Positions 1 through 8,109 of a stretch of 64,000 nucleotides of DNA are shown one piece after another. Position numbers and translations under genes: made by a program. The stretch is from the NCBI GenBank assembly GCA_903909435.1, contig CAIVVT010000234.1, positions 1 through 64,000 on the forward strand. The letters are read 5' to 3'. Every line of letters begins with the position of its first letter. Position 1 is the stretch's first letter. Source of the stretch: an uncultured Acidobacteriia bacterium. Its GTDB lineage: Bacteria; Acidobacteriota; Terriglobia; Bryobacterales; Bryobacteraceae. Under the pieces are notes generated by a model. The model was not told the origin of the DNA. It did no database searches and saw only the letters and a program-made list of their open reading frames with translations.

Positions 1-537
1 CGAGCCGCTGGCGTGGCCGCATTGGGCGGCCAGCGAATTGTGATGAGCGCGAAAGGGCTTTCGCCCGAAGGACGGTACGAGGCGAGTGCGCTGCGCGACA
101 AGGCGGCGAATATCACGAATCTCGCCCGGATCTGCCGCGAGAACGGAGTCGGGCTGGCGTATCACAACCACAATCCGGAGTTCGCCAATCACAACGCCGA
201 GATCGAAGCGCTGGCGAGTTCGACCGAGCCCGGACTGGACGACTTCCTGGTTGACGCGGGCCACGCCTATCTGGGTGGAGGCGATCCCGCCCGGTTTGCC
301 GCGCGCCACGCGCAACGCATCTTCGGCTTCCATTTGAAGACATTCCAGGGGCGTGAAGAGGCGTCTCAAGTCCCGCTGGGCCAGGGCGATTTGGGCTTTG
401 AGAAACTCGCCAGCGCCCTGCACTCCAGCCACTGGTCGGGCTGGTTGATCACCGAGGAAGGCGGCGGCCCGAAGCCCGGCAACACCGCCGCTGTCAGGCC
501 AGACCGCGACTACATCCGACGCGTGTTCGGTGTGTGA
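1..537 (+). CDS. Sugar phosphate isomerase/epimerase, C-terminal part (5' end outside window)
   Basis: The reading frame is open from the first base to a TGA at 535-537, giving about 178 residues; the N-terminal half lies upstream of the window. Visible motifs are those of the xylose-isomerase-like TIM barrel (AP_endonuc_2) family: a YHNHNPEF strand, an Asp-x-x-His-Ala-Tyr strand (FLVDAGHAYLGGG), FHLKTF, the PLGQGDLGF loop and a late ITEE strand. These His/Asp/Glu residues normally bind the divalent metal for aldose-ketose isomerisation or epimerisation of a sugar or inositol derivative. The substrate cannot be read from the sequence. It faces the NagB-like gene tail to tail, 21 bases apart, so a shared role in sugar catabolism is possible but only inferred. 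Confidence 0.8.
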   Translation, partial: RAAGVAALGGQRIVMSAKGLSPEGRYEASALRDKAANITNLARICRENGVGLAYHNHNPEFANHNAEIEALASSTEPGLDDFLVDAGHAYLGGGDPARFAARHAQRIFGFHLKTFQGREEASQVPLGQGDLGFEKLASALHSSHWSGWLITEEGGGPKPGNTAAVRPDRDYIRRVFGV

Positions 538-558
538 TGTCCCTTTCGAGGCGGCTAC

Positions 559-1443
559 TCAAACCCGCAGCGCGGTGTGCAACGCCGGAACGGAAGCGGC
601 CAGCCGGGTAGCCGTCACGCGCACGTTCGGGTGCTGCTGCAGGAACGAGGCCGGAAAGCGGCCCGTCACCGGCCCGAAGAACGCGCGCCGCCACAGCCCG
701 GCGTGCCAACTGCGCAAGAGCGTGACGTGAACGTAGCGGCTGGAGAGAATCTCCCGCATGCCGATTGTGGCGGCGCGATGCGGCACGATGTCCCACACTC
801 CATCCGTCCCACACAAGCAAACTTGAGCGCGTGTCGCCGGCAACAGATCCTGGGCACGCGTGGCGCTGTGACGGACGGCGTCGTCGTCGCAAGGTTCGTC
901 CTCGCCGGGCGGATCGTTGAAGGCAAGATGCCCGCTCAAGCCAATCCCCGCGTAGCAGATGTCGGCGGCGCCATGGCGCGAGAGCAGGCCGGGGATCTCG
1001 TCCGGCTTGGCAGGATCGGGGAAGATCCGGTTCGCCTGCGGTATCCGGCTGCGGCCTTCGAGCCGGTCGAACAGAGTCTCCTGCATGAAGCGGCGGAAAC
1101 TGAGCGGGTGATCCAAGCTGACGAGCTGGTCGCGCGAGTCTAGATACTCGTCCATGTTGATGATGACGAGCGCGCTTCCGTCCAGCTGCTGCTGGTTCAG
1201 CAGTTCGGCCCAATAGCGATAGTCCAGCGGACCCACCGGCGCAATCACAACCAGCTTCCGTCCTAGCCCGATAGCGGTGCGAAGCTCCGTGGCGAGCTCC
1301 GAGGCGACGGTGCGGTTGAGTTCTTCGACGTCCGCGACCTCGCCTGCGAGCAGGTTCGGCCGGGCGTTCAAACTCTCGATTGTCTGGCTGTAATCCACTA
1401 CAAATCCTCCCTGACCTCCTGCGACGACATCGAACGGGAACAT
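559..1443 (-). CDS. NagB-like glucosamine-6-phosphate isomerase/deaminase family protein
   Basis: A 294-residue protein starting at the ATG whose product begins MFPFDVVAGG; the frame stays open further upstream but there it runs antisense through a thioredoxin remnant. It keeps the NagB/RpiA-like core: a LVVIAPVGPLDYRYW strand-loop, an INMDEY motif (Asp98; NagB has FNMDEY) followed by His112-Pro, and GIGLSGHLAFNDPP at about 166-179. In classical NagB this loop reads DGHIAFNEP with catalytic Asp, His and Glu. Here the Asp position is Ser170 and the Glu position is Asp177, so deaminase chemistry on glucosamine-6-phosphate is uncertain and another amino-sugar or sugar phosphate may be the substrate. 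It is tail to tail with the sugar isomerase at 1-537. The fold assignment is firm, the reaction is not. Confidence 0.75.
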   Translation of the reverse strand: MFPFDVVAGGQGGFVVDYSQTIESLNARPNLLAGEVADVEELNRTVASELATELRTAIGLGRKLVVIAPVGPLDYRYWAELLNQQQLDGSALVIINMDEYLDSRDQLVSLDHPLSFRRFMQETLFDRLEGRSRIPQANRIFPDPAKPDEIPGLLSRHGAADICYAGIGLSGHLAFNDPPGEDEPCDDDAVRHSATRAQDLLPATRAQVCLCGTDGVWDIVPHRAATIGMREILSSRYVHVTLLRSWHAGLWRRAFFGPVTGRFPASFLQQHPNVRVTATRLAASVPALHTALRV

Positions 1444-1715
1444 CCAAGGAGGCTGCACGCCTTCATCAAGCGCTACGGCGTCGAGTATCCGTACCTGATA
1501 GCGGGCGAGCCGAGCGAGTTGCAGGCCAAGATCAACCAAGCGGAAAACTTGAACGCCTGGCCGACCACATTTTTCCTAGGCCGCGACGGGCTCGTGCGTG
1601 GAGTGCACGCCGGCTTCGCCGCGCCGGCCAGCGGCGAATTCAATGTCCAGTTGAAACAGGACTTTGCAAACACCGTGGAGCGGCTTTGTCGGAGGAGACG
1701 CGCGCATCCCGGTGA
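1414..1715 (+). pseudogene. Decayed C-terminal fragment of a TlpA-type thioredoxin-like protein
   Basis: From about 1414 this frame encodes a stretch running through RYGVEYPYLIAGEPSELQAK, a NAWPTTFFLGRDG segment and a HAGFAAPASGEF segment, the typical C-terminal half of secreted TlpA/ResA-like redoxins (cis-Pro loop in WPTTF). The N-terminal half with the CxxC site is absent. Near 1684 the frame breaks: one missing base switches the natural ending (ERL followed by LSEETRASR) into the next frame, which stops at 1713-1715. Truncation plus frameshift mark it as a remnant. Its 5' end overlaps the start of the NagB-like gene on the opposite strand, so the NagB-like promoter must lie inside the remnant. 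Confidence 0.6.
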
Positions 1716-1722
1716 TGAGGAG

Positions 1723-1761
1723 CCGGCTCACGGCCGCCAGTGCTGCGCGGCCGTGAGCCGG
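1723..1761. terminator. Perfect 15-bp inverted repeat, probable terminator or palindromic repeat
   Basis: Arms ccggctcacggccgc (1723-1737) and gcggccgtgagccgg (1747-1761) enclose a 9-base loop. No T-run follows on either strand. It sits just behind the thioredoxin remnant and may be the old terminator or a member of the GC-rich intergenic palindromes also seen at 12968 and 17725. Confidence 0.5.
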
Positions 1762-1996
1762 GTAGGTCATAAGTTAATGAATAGTAAGGCTTTAGCAGAG
1801 TGAATGGAAGTCGAGCTCAGTTTCGACCGGCAAGGGCAATGCACTGCCAGCCTGTTCGGATGCACGGATGGCTTTCAAGTCCATTTCTCGATAGACATTC
1901 AGGTCATTCTGTGGCAGGATTGAAACGTGGTCACCTTCGGAAGCGAAAGTGATGGTTCGTACCGACTTTTACGCGTCGTTGAGAGGCTAGATCGAG

Positions 1997-2317
1997 ATGA
2001 GCATACCCACAATCCAGGTTGAGGAACTGAAGCGGCGGTTGGACGCCGGAGAGAACTTGTTCTTGCTGGACGTCCGCGAAGAATACGAATACGATATCTC
2101 CAACATTGGTGGACACCTGATTCCCCTGCCTGAGTTGTCGGAGCGCGTAAGGGAACTGGATGCCGGCAAGGAGATCATCGCCTTCTGCAAGATGGGTACG
2201 CGCAGTGCCAAGGCGGTACAACTCCTGAATAAGGCCGGATTCCCCAATGTGCGCAGCCTCACCGGCGGGATTCACGCCTGGTCCGACCGGGTGGACCCAC
2301 GAATTCGCAAATACTAG
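1997..2317 (+). CDS. Single-domain rhodanese-like sulfurtransferase
   Basis: A complete 106-residue cytoplasmic protein made of one rhodanese domain: LFLLDVREEYEYDISNIGG (about 21-39), GGHLIPLPEL, and active-site loop CKMGTRS at 64-70 with Cys64 as persulfide carrier, ending GGIHAW. The CKMGxRS loop is that of small rhodaneses and of C-terminal domains of MoeB-type enzymes, which relay sulfane sulfur. No signal peptide or second domain is present. It lies tail to tail with the encapsulin-cargo cysteine desulfurase (stop at 2623). Rhodaneses are among the genes known to occur near family 2A encapsulins, so it may accept sulfur from that desulfurase, but it is not in the same transcript. Confidence 0.88.
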   Translation: MSIPTIQVEELKRRLDAGENLFLLDVREEYEYDISNIGGHLIPLPELSERVRELDAGKEIIAFCKMGTRSAKAVQLLNKAGFPNVRSLTGGIHAWSDRVDPRIRKY

Positions 2318-2622
2318 ACCAGTCGGCCGATCTGTCAAACGGCTAAGCAGTCGATCGGGGAAGAGTTGGCGCGACGCCCGGTCTTCGCCATGCCCGAACT
2401 CCCCGTGCATCGCTCGACAGACGGCATGTCCCCGGATCCTCAGACTGCGCAGCCTGTCGCGCGGCAACGGCGAATTACTCCTTGGCACCAGATGCTGAAA
2501 CAAGAGTCCTCAAATCGGAGGGCCCGGTTATGCGGTGAGGCGCTGCCCTTGTGAGCAGCGCCTTACCGAACGACTGGGGTGTCTGGGTGGTCGATTTCCA
2601 GAGCCACTGGATCGGGCGGCTC
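2318..2622. other. Convergent intergenic region with one hairpin
   Basis: This stretch separates the 3' ends of the rhodanese and the cysteine desulfurase. I see no convincing coding sequence. A 9-bp stem (aggcgctgc at 2538-2546 with gcagcgcct at 2555-2563, 8-base loop) could end transcription from either side, although no T-run follows it. Confidence 0.4.
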
Positions 2623-4656
2623 TCAGGAGTTGCCGGCTGGACGGCCGACTTGCAGCCGCCTGAGCGAGGCGACCAGCGCGTCCAGGTCATCGCACGTGTT
2701 GTAGAGCGCCAGCGAGGCGCGGGCCGTGCTTTCGAGGCCGAAGCGCCGGTGGATCGGCTGCGCGCAATGGTGCCCCGCCCGTATGGCGATGCCGTCCCGA
2801 TTGAGGTATTCGCCGATCTCCTCCGTCCGGATGCCGTCCAGCACGAAGGACAAAACGCCCGCCTTTTCGCGGGCCGTCCCGATGATCCGCAGGCCCGGCA
2901 CGGTCTGGAGCGCCGCGGTGCCATAGCTCAGCAACCCGGCTTCGTGGCGGCTGACATTCGCCATCCCGACCCGGTCCAGGTAGTCGACCGCCGCGCCCAG
3001 CCCCACCGCGTCGGCGATGTTGCCCGTACCGGCTTCAAACCGCGCCGGAGGCGGGTTGTACACCGTCTTTTCAAACGTCACGTCCTGGATCATGTTCCCG
3101 CCGCCCTGCCAGGGCCGCGTGACCTCCAGGATTTCGGACTTGCCGAAGACCGCGCCAATGCCGGTCGGTGCGAACATCTTGTGCCCCGAAAGCACATAGA
3201 AGTCGCAGTCCAGCGCTTGCACGTCCACGCGCATGTGCGACACGGCCTGAGCCCCGTCCACCAGCACTTTGGCACCGTGGCGGTGTGCCGCCTCGATCAT
3301 CGCGTTCACGGGCGTGACGGTCCCCAGAGCATTCGAAACTTGAGCTACCGCGACGAGGCGCGTCCTCGGGCCAAGCAGCTTCTCATACTCCTCCAGAATG
3401 ATCTGGCCGGTGTCGTCCACCGGGGCCACGCGCAGCCGCGCGCCCTTTTCGGCGCACAGCATCTGCCAGGGCACGATGTTGGCGTGGTGTTCGAGCCACG
3501 ATACGACGATCTCGTCGTCCTTTTGGATGTTCTGGCGCCCCCAGCTTTGGGCCACCAGGTTGATCCCCTCGGTCGCTCCGCGTACGAAGATGATTTCGCG
3601 CGTTGTTGGAGCGTTGAGGAACCGCCGGACCTTCTCGCGGGCGGACTCGTAAGCGTCCGTCGCCCGGGCCGCCAGTTCGTGCGCCGCGCGATGGACGTTG
3701 GAGTTCTCGTGGGCGTAAAAGTAGCTGAGCCGGTCGATGACGCTCTGCGGCTTCTGCGTGGTCGCGGCGTTGTCCAGCCAGACCAGCGGGCGGCCGTTCA
3801 CGCGTTCCCGCAGGAGCGGGAAGTCGCGGCGAATCGCCTCCGCGTCGAAGGGCTGCGAGGAGAGGCTGGGGTTGGCGGGCTCGGGGCGGGCCTCCGCCGG
3901 TTCGAGCACGGGGACCGGCCCCGGCGCCGCGGGCGGGTAGGAGAACAGCGGCCGCGCTTCCTCCAGAAACGAGAAGGCCGGAACCGTGGAATCCGGCGGT
4001 CCGAAGCCGCCCGGAACCGTGGGCGCGGGCGGCGAACCGAACGGGGTCGTTTCCGCCGGCGTGGCGGCCTGGCTCAGGCTTAAGGGTGCCTCGTCGAACT
4101 CCGGAACGATCACCGGATCGGACTCGCGGAATCGAGGGCGGGCCTCCTGCAAGAAAGCGAAGTCGGGCTGCGCCGGGGAATCGGCCCCCCCGGCGTTGCC
4201 GGGAACTGCCGGCAAGGGCGGCTCCCCGAACTGGGCCGCCAGGCTTTCGCCGGACGGAAGGACATCGAAATCCGGCGGTGGCAGGACGTCCGAGCCGCCG
4301 AACGCGGGACGGGTATCCTGCAGAAACGAAAAGCCGGAATTCGCCGCCGGATCGGACACCGGAACCGCTGGCGCGGCGCCGGCGGGCAGTGCGGGCGCCG
4401 TCGACGGCTGAGGCAGCGACACGAAGTCCGGAATGGCGGACCCCGCGGATTGAACGGGTTCCAGGCTTACCCCCAGCGCGGCCGGATCAACCGGCGCCGG
4501 CGGCTGCTGCGACGGGATGACCCCGGGGTTCTGCGCGGGCTCCGGCGTTGCCGGGAAGGCAGTGAAAAACTCGGCCGCCAGGCGCGCCAGGACATCCGGA
4601 TAAGGGAGACTTGGAGGCCATCCGCGCGCTCCCAATCCAGCCTCATTTGTACTCAT
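2623..4656 (-). CDS. Family 2A encapsulin cargo: SufS-type cysteine desulfurase with Pro-rich targeting extension
   Basis: A 677-residue protein in two parts. Residues from about 268 form a complete class V aminotransferase-fold desulfurase: LDNAATTQKP (295-304), LEHHANIVPW (388-397), SGHKMFAPTG with PLP Lys493, and RAGHHC with Cys631, the persulfide-forming residue. It converts cysteine to alanine plus enzyme-bound sulfane sulfur. Residues 1-267 are Pro/Ala-rich and probably disordered; they hold LARLAAEFF (23-31), close to the conserved motif of characterised SrpI cargo, and three copies of FxFLxxxRPxF (109, 166, 228). Ordinary SufS is about 400 residues and lacks this part. The ATG overlaps the shell gene's last 14 bases, so translation is coupled. 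The targeting role of the extension is known for the family; that of the repeats is inferred. Confidence 0.92.
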   Translation of the reverse strand: MSTNEAGLGARGWPPSLPYPDVLARLAAEFFTAFPATPEPAQNPGVIPSQQPPAPVDPAALGVSLEPVQSAGSAIPDFVSLPQPSTAPALPAGAAPAVPVSDPAANSGFSFLQDTRPAFGGSDVLPPPDFDVLPSGESLAAQFGEPPLPAVPGNAGGADSPAQPDFAFLQEARPRFRESDPVIVPEFDEAPLSLSQAATPAETTPFGSPPAPTVPGGFGPPDSTVPAFSFLEEARPLFSYPPAAPGPVPVLEPAEARPEPANPSLSSQPFDAEAIRRDFPLLRERVNGRPLVWLDNAATTQKPQSVIDRLSYFYAHENSNVHRAAHELAARATDAYESAREKVRRFLNAPTTREIIFVRGATEGINLVAQSWGRQNIQKDDEIVVSWLEHHANIVPWQMLCAEKGARLRVAPVDDTGQIILEEYEKLLGPRTRLVAVAQVSNALGTVTPVNAMIEAAHRHGAKVLVDGAQAVSHMRVDVQALDCDFYVLSGHKMFAPTGIGAVFGKSEILEVTRPWQGGGNMIQDVTFEKTVYNPPPARFEAGTGNIADAVGLGAAVDYLDRVGMANVSRHEAGLLSYGTAALQTVPGLRIIGTAREKAGVLSFVLDGIRTEEIGEYLNRDGIAIRAGHHCAQPIHRRFGLESTARASLALYNTCDDLDALVASLRRLQVGRPAGNS
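3931..4332 (-). repeat. Imperfect ~60-residue protein repeat in the cargo extension
   Basis: Within the desulfurase extension, FSFLQDTRPAFGGSD (4332-4288), FAFLQEARPRFRESD (4161-4117) and FSFLEEARPLFSYPP (3975-3931) recur at 57- and 62-residue spacing. Copies 1 and 2 also share downstream pieces: P-x-FD about 11 residues after the SD, then FGxPPxPxVPG. The unit is thus an in-frame tandem duplication present about 2.3 times, with the hydrophobic/acidic FLxxxRP core best kept. Confidence 0.8.
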
Positions 4657-5566
4657 GGTAGTTGGTCACGTCCACGTCTTCCAGCACGGCGATGGCGTCG
4701 TCGGTCAGCACGGCAGTGGAGCAATACAGCGAAATCAGGTATGAGGCCAGGGCCCGGTTATCGATGCCCATGTAGCGGACCGAAAGTCCCGGACTGATCT
4801 CGCCGGGGAGCCCCGACTGGAACAGCCCGATGCATCCCTGTTTGCGCTCACCGACCCGCAGCAGCAGGATCTTCGACTTGTTGTCGGAACTCTTCACGCG
4901 GATTTTGTCGGTGGGAATCAGCGGGATGCCGCGCCAGGTGAGAAACGGATTGCCGAACAACGTGGTGGTCGGCGGGGGCACGCCGCGGAAGGTGCATTCG
5001 CGTCCGAACGCCGCGAAGGTGCGCGGGTGCGCCAGGAAGAACGACGGCTCTTTCCACACCTTGGTCAGCAATTCGTCCAGGTCATCGGGAGTCGGCGGGC
5101 CCGTCCGGGTCTTCAGGTGCTGGCCGGGAGCGATGTTGTGCAGGAACCCGTAGTCGGCGTTGTTGAGCAGCTCGCTCTCCTGCCGCTCCTTCACGTGCTC
5201 GATGGTCAGCCGAAGCTGCTCCTTCACCTGGTCGTAGGGCCGGCTGAAGAGATCCGAGATGCGCGTATGAACGTTGAGTACCGCGTTGATGGCGTTGAGT
5301 TTATATTCCTTGGGCTGTTCCTCGTATTGGACGTAGGTTCCCGGAATGGGGCTCTCCTCCACCTGACCACAGGTGGCTTCGATGGCCTTACTCTCGTCCA
5401 CGCGGTTGATGCGGAAAGTCCCCGACTCGAGCGGTTTCCAGTCCAGCAGCCGTACGAGCCAGCGGGGAGTGATCGCCCCGAATTGGGGCGCGGTCTTGGC
5501 GACGTTTGCCAGTTGAAACGCCGCCTGTTCGCCCAAAGACTGTTGGGCAATGATTTCGTCAGCCAC
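4643..5566 (-). CDS. srpI: Family 2A encapsulin nanocompartment shell protein (SrpI-like)
   Basis: A 307-residue HK97-fold shell protein. The N-terminal region QSLGEQAAFQLANVAKTAP and the following ITPRWLVRLLDWKPLESGTF match the SrpI family; the middle (PGTYVQYEEQPKEYKLNAIN) and the C-terminal part (SVRYMGIDNRALASYLISLY) are equally characteristic. Length fits family 2A and there is no inserted cyclic-nucleotide-binding domain as in 2B. Such subunits assemble a closed icosahedral compartment in the cytoplasm that encloses a cysteine desulfurase. Start is GTG at 5566, with AAGGAG nine bases upstream. The last codons overlap the cargo ATG by 14 bases. Long AT-rich leader upstream; see the 5567-6250 entry. 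Confidence 0.93.
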   Translation of the reverse strand: MADEIIAQQSLGEQAAFQLANVAKTAPQFGAITPRWLVRLLDWKPLESGTFRINRVDESKAIEATCGQVEESPIPGTYVQYEEQPKEYKLNAINAVLNVHTRISDLFSRPYDQVKEQLRLTIEHVKERQESELLNNADYGFLHNIAPGQHLKTRTGPPTPDDLDELLTKVWKEPSFFLAHPRTFAAFGRECTFRGVPPPTTTLFGNPFLTWRGIPLIPTDKIRVKSSDNKSKILLLRVGERKQGCIGLFQSGLPGEISPGLSVRYMGIDNRALASYLISLYCSTAVLTDDAIAVLEDVDVTNYHEYK

Positions 5567-6250
5567 TTAGGTTGTCTCCTTATGCATCATCTTCGCGTGT
5601 CAGATTGGCAATGAAAATAGAACCTTGAGATCAAGATTTCGAACCTTGGGCGAGCACAAGACGGCGGCCGAAGGCCGGAGTTGGAGCTAGAAGACAGCCG
5701 TTCCACGCGAATCAGCATCTCTGCGCCGACACGCCGGCTCACCGCCAGTCGTCCACGCTGTCCTTTGGCGGACGTTGTCCGACGTCGGTCAGAGCTCACC
5801 AGTCAGTTCCCATCGCTTCAAATTACTATATTCCTATCGACATAATACAATAAAGCGCATGCGGCAGGACGAAAAGGGCCAGTGCGCTCATCCCGAGGCA
5901 TCTTTGATCGCTGTGGCCATACCCAACTGGCACAACGACCGCGATCAGCGCGCGTGGTACGGGCAAGCCGGCAATTCTGAGGAGGCGCTCCACTCGAGAT
6001 GGCACTCGATGGAATTGAGCTCGTCCGTGCAACATCCCCGGAAATGCTGAATTGGGCGGCAGGAGGCCGTCGATAAACGGCGCCATCTTGCGAGGCGCCC
6101 GCCTGGATGTTGCGCGATCCCGCACCAGCATAAGCAGCAGGCCCAAAGACGGCTGTGGAGGTGGTTGTTCACGCCTTCTGTGCGCTGAAAACACGGGACC
6201 AAATCGACGGCTTACGTAAGATCGGCGCACATCGCTCCGGGCGATTTCCT
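5567..6250. other. Gene-poor region upstream of the encapsulin operon
   Basis: About 680 bases lie between the encapsulin start and the gamma-glutamyltransferase stop. Short ORFs here show neither recognisable domains nor good ribosome sites. An unusually AT-rich island at 5820-5860 contains, on the minus strand, TATAGT (5830-5825) as a possible -10 element for the encapsulin operon, with a poor -35 (TTATTG) 17 bases before it. This would leave an untranslated leader of about 250 bases. The rest may be decayed coding sequence but I cannot name a parent. Confidence 0.3.
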
Positions 6251-7933
6251 TCAAAATAGCGGCGGACTTTGCGGGATTGCGGCACCGTCGCAGCGCGGGT
6301 CGGAGCCGGCGAAATTGACTTGCCGCTTGCCGTCGCGCACAACCGCCTCGCCCTGGCCGACGGCCGAGGCGAAGGGCGGCAATAGCGTTACTATGTGGCC
6401 CCGGCGGGCGAGGTCCTTCTGCACGGAGTCAGGCACACGCGATTCCAGCGACACGTCGCAGCCCTCAAACGTCGCCTTGGTGAAGCGGGCCGCTTCCAGC
6501 GCTGACTGAACGTTCATTCCGAAGTCGACGACATTGGCCACGAACTGCGCGTGTGCCTGGGCCTGGTTCCAGCCGCCCATGATGCCAAAGCCGACGGCGA
6601 TGTCGTCCTTGCGCATGAAGGCCGGGATGATGGTGTGCAGCGGGCGTTTATGCCCGGCGAGCGAGTTCGGCTTGCCCTCGGTCAGCTCGAAGCCGGCACC
6701 CCGGTTGTGGAACGAGAAGCCCGCACCGGGCGCAACCATGCCCGTGCCATAGCCGCCGTAGTTGCTCTGGATGAGCGAGACGATGTTGCCGTCCTGGTCG
6801 ATGGTGGACATGTAGATGGTCTCGCTGCCGCGCGCGTTCAATTTCTGGCCAATTTCCGAGGCGATCACCTGGCAGGCGGCCTTGTCCATCTGCACGAGCT
6901 TCGCGCGCTCCGCGGCAAGATCCTTGGAGAGCATTTCCCGCACCGGGATGGGAGTGAAGCGCGGATCGCCCACGTAGCGCACCATGTCGGCATAGGCCAA
7001 CTTCTTCGCTTCGATCATCACGTGAAGTGCGGCAGCGGAGTTATGACCATAGTCGGAAAGCGGGAAACGCTCCATGATATTGAGCATCGAGAGCGCGGCA
7101 ATACCCTGCCCGTTGGGCGGCAACTCGTAGACGGTCCAACCGCGGTAGGTGGTCGAAATCGGCTCGACCCACTCGGGCTGAAATTGCTCGAAGTCGTCGA
7201 GCGTGTGCGTGCCGCCTTGAGCCTGCAGGAACTTGACCATCAACTCGGTGAGCTTGCCCTTGTAAAAGGCGCCACGACCGTGGGAAGCGACTTGCCGCAG
7301 CGACTCGCCCAAGGCAGGATTCTTGTAGACATCGCCGAGACCCGGCCGCACGCCCCCAGGCATGTAGGTTTCCTTATACCCGGGCTGGTTGAGGAATGAC
7401 TTGCCGATCCAGAATCGGGAACTCCACTCGGGCATCACGAAGCCATTCTCGGCATAGAAAATGGCTGGGGCCAGGAGCTTGGAGAAAGGCAGCGAGCCAA
7501 AGCGCTCCCGCAAAGCATCCCAGCCTGCCACGCAGCCAGGCACGGTAATTGTGTGGACCCCGATTGGGTCCAGCTTGTCGATGCCTTTGCTCCGCAGGTA
7601 CTCGAGAGTGAGCCCTTTGGGGGTCCAACCGCTGGAGTTCAGGGCGTACAACTTGCCCGTCTTCGCTTCGTAGTAGATCGCGAAGAGGTCGCCTCCGATG
7701 CCGTTGACGTAGGGTTGCGTGACGCCCAGAGTGGCGTTTGCCGCGATGGCGGCGTCCACGGCGTTGCCGCCGGCCTCGAGGACCTTGGCGCCGGCCTGAG
7801 AAGCGAGGAACTGGGGCGTGGCTACGATCCCGTACTTCGTTACGATCATCGAACGAGCCTGATCGGGGCTCGACGAGAACGGTTGTGCGCCGCACAGCGC
7901 CGCGAAGCCGAACAAGGTCAAGAAGGTTCTCAT
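6251..7933 (-). CDS. ggt: Secreted gamma-glutamyltransferase (GGT)
   Basis: A 560-residue precursor. The start chosen gives a signal peptide (MRTFLTLFGFAALCGAQPF) and has AGGTG upstream; an in-frame ATG 12 codons earlier would precede the signal. The N-terminal large subunit carries KYGIVATPQFLASQAG, EAGGNAVDAAIAAN and GGDLFAIYY. The autoprocessing/nucleophile Thr is most likely Thr372 in GSETIYMSTIDQDGN, beginning the small subunit, which continues with the SNYGGYGTGMV loop and GIMGGWNQAQAH and ends near SDPRCDGAAIP. The family cleaves gamma-glutamyl bonds of glutathione and related peptides in the periplasm, yielding glutamate and cysteinyl-glycine. No partner gene adjoins it. Assignment is secure at family level. 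Confidence 0.92.
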   Translation of the reverse strand: MRTFLTLFGFAALCGAQPFSSSPDQARSMIVTKYGIVATPQFLASQAGAKVLEAGGNAVDAAIAANATLGVTQPYVNGIGGDLFAIYYEAKTGKLYALNSSGWTPKGLTLEYLRSKGIDKLDPIGVHTITVPGCVAGWDALRERFGSLPFSKLLAPAIFYAENGFVMPEWSSRFWIGKSFLNQPGYKETYMPGGVRPGLGDVYKNPALGESLRQVASHGRGAFYKGKLTELMVKFLQAQGGTHTLDDFEQFQPEWVEPISTTYRGWTVYELPPNGQGIAALSMLNIMERFPLSDYGHNSAAALHVMIEAKKLAYADMVRYVGDPRFTPIPVREMLSKDLAAERAKLVQMDKAACQVIASEIGQKLNARGSETIYMSTIDQDGNIVSLIQSNYGGYGTGMVAPGAGFSFHNRGAGFELTEGKPNSLAGHKRPLHTIIPAFMRKDDIAVGFGIMGGWNQAQAHAQFVANVVDFGMNVQSALEAARFTKATFEGCDVSLESRVPDSVQKDLARRGHIVTLLPPFASAVGQGEAVVRDGKRQVNFAGSDPRCDGAAIPQSPPLF

Positions 7934-8109
7934 GGGTGACACACCTCGGGGGAACTCGGACAGTCTCATTCAGGCTACCGCCGGAAGCATCCTGGGACGA
8001 ACCTGGTGCCGGGAAAGTTCGCGCCCTGGCCCAAGTTTCTTCACACCTTCACGAGATTGGCCCTTAGAATAGATCGGAGGCGTGAAGGGCTCTCCAAGGT
8101 AGTGATTCG

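Noticed and set aside
1804-1923. A 39-residue ORF before the rhodanese (MEVELSFDRQGQ...)
   Set aside because: Too short, no ribosome site, no recognisable sequence; could be chance.
2551-4083. A 510-codon plus-strand open frame antisense to the cysteine desulfurase
   Set aside because: It mirrors the GC-rich codon pattern of the real gene, is Arg/His-rich and has no domain.
5826-6254. A 142-codon minus-strand ORF with a hydrophobic end near the encapsulin leader
   Set aside because: Composition and lack of a ribosome site suggest chance; no family recognised in any frame of this region.
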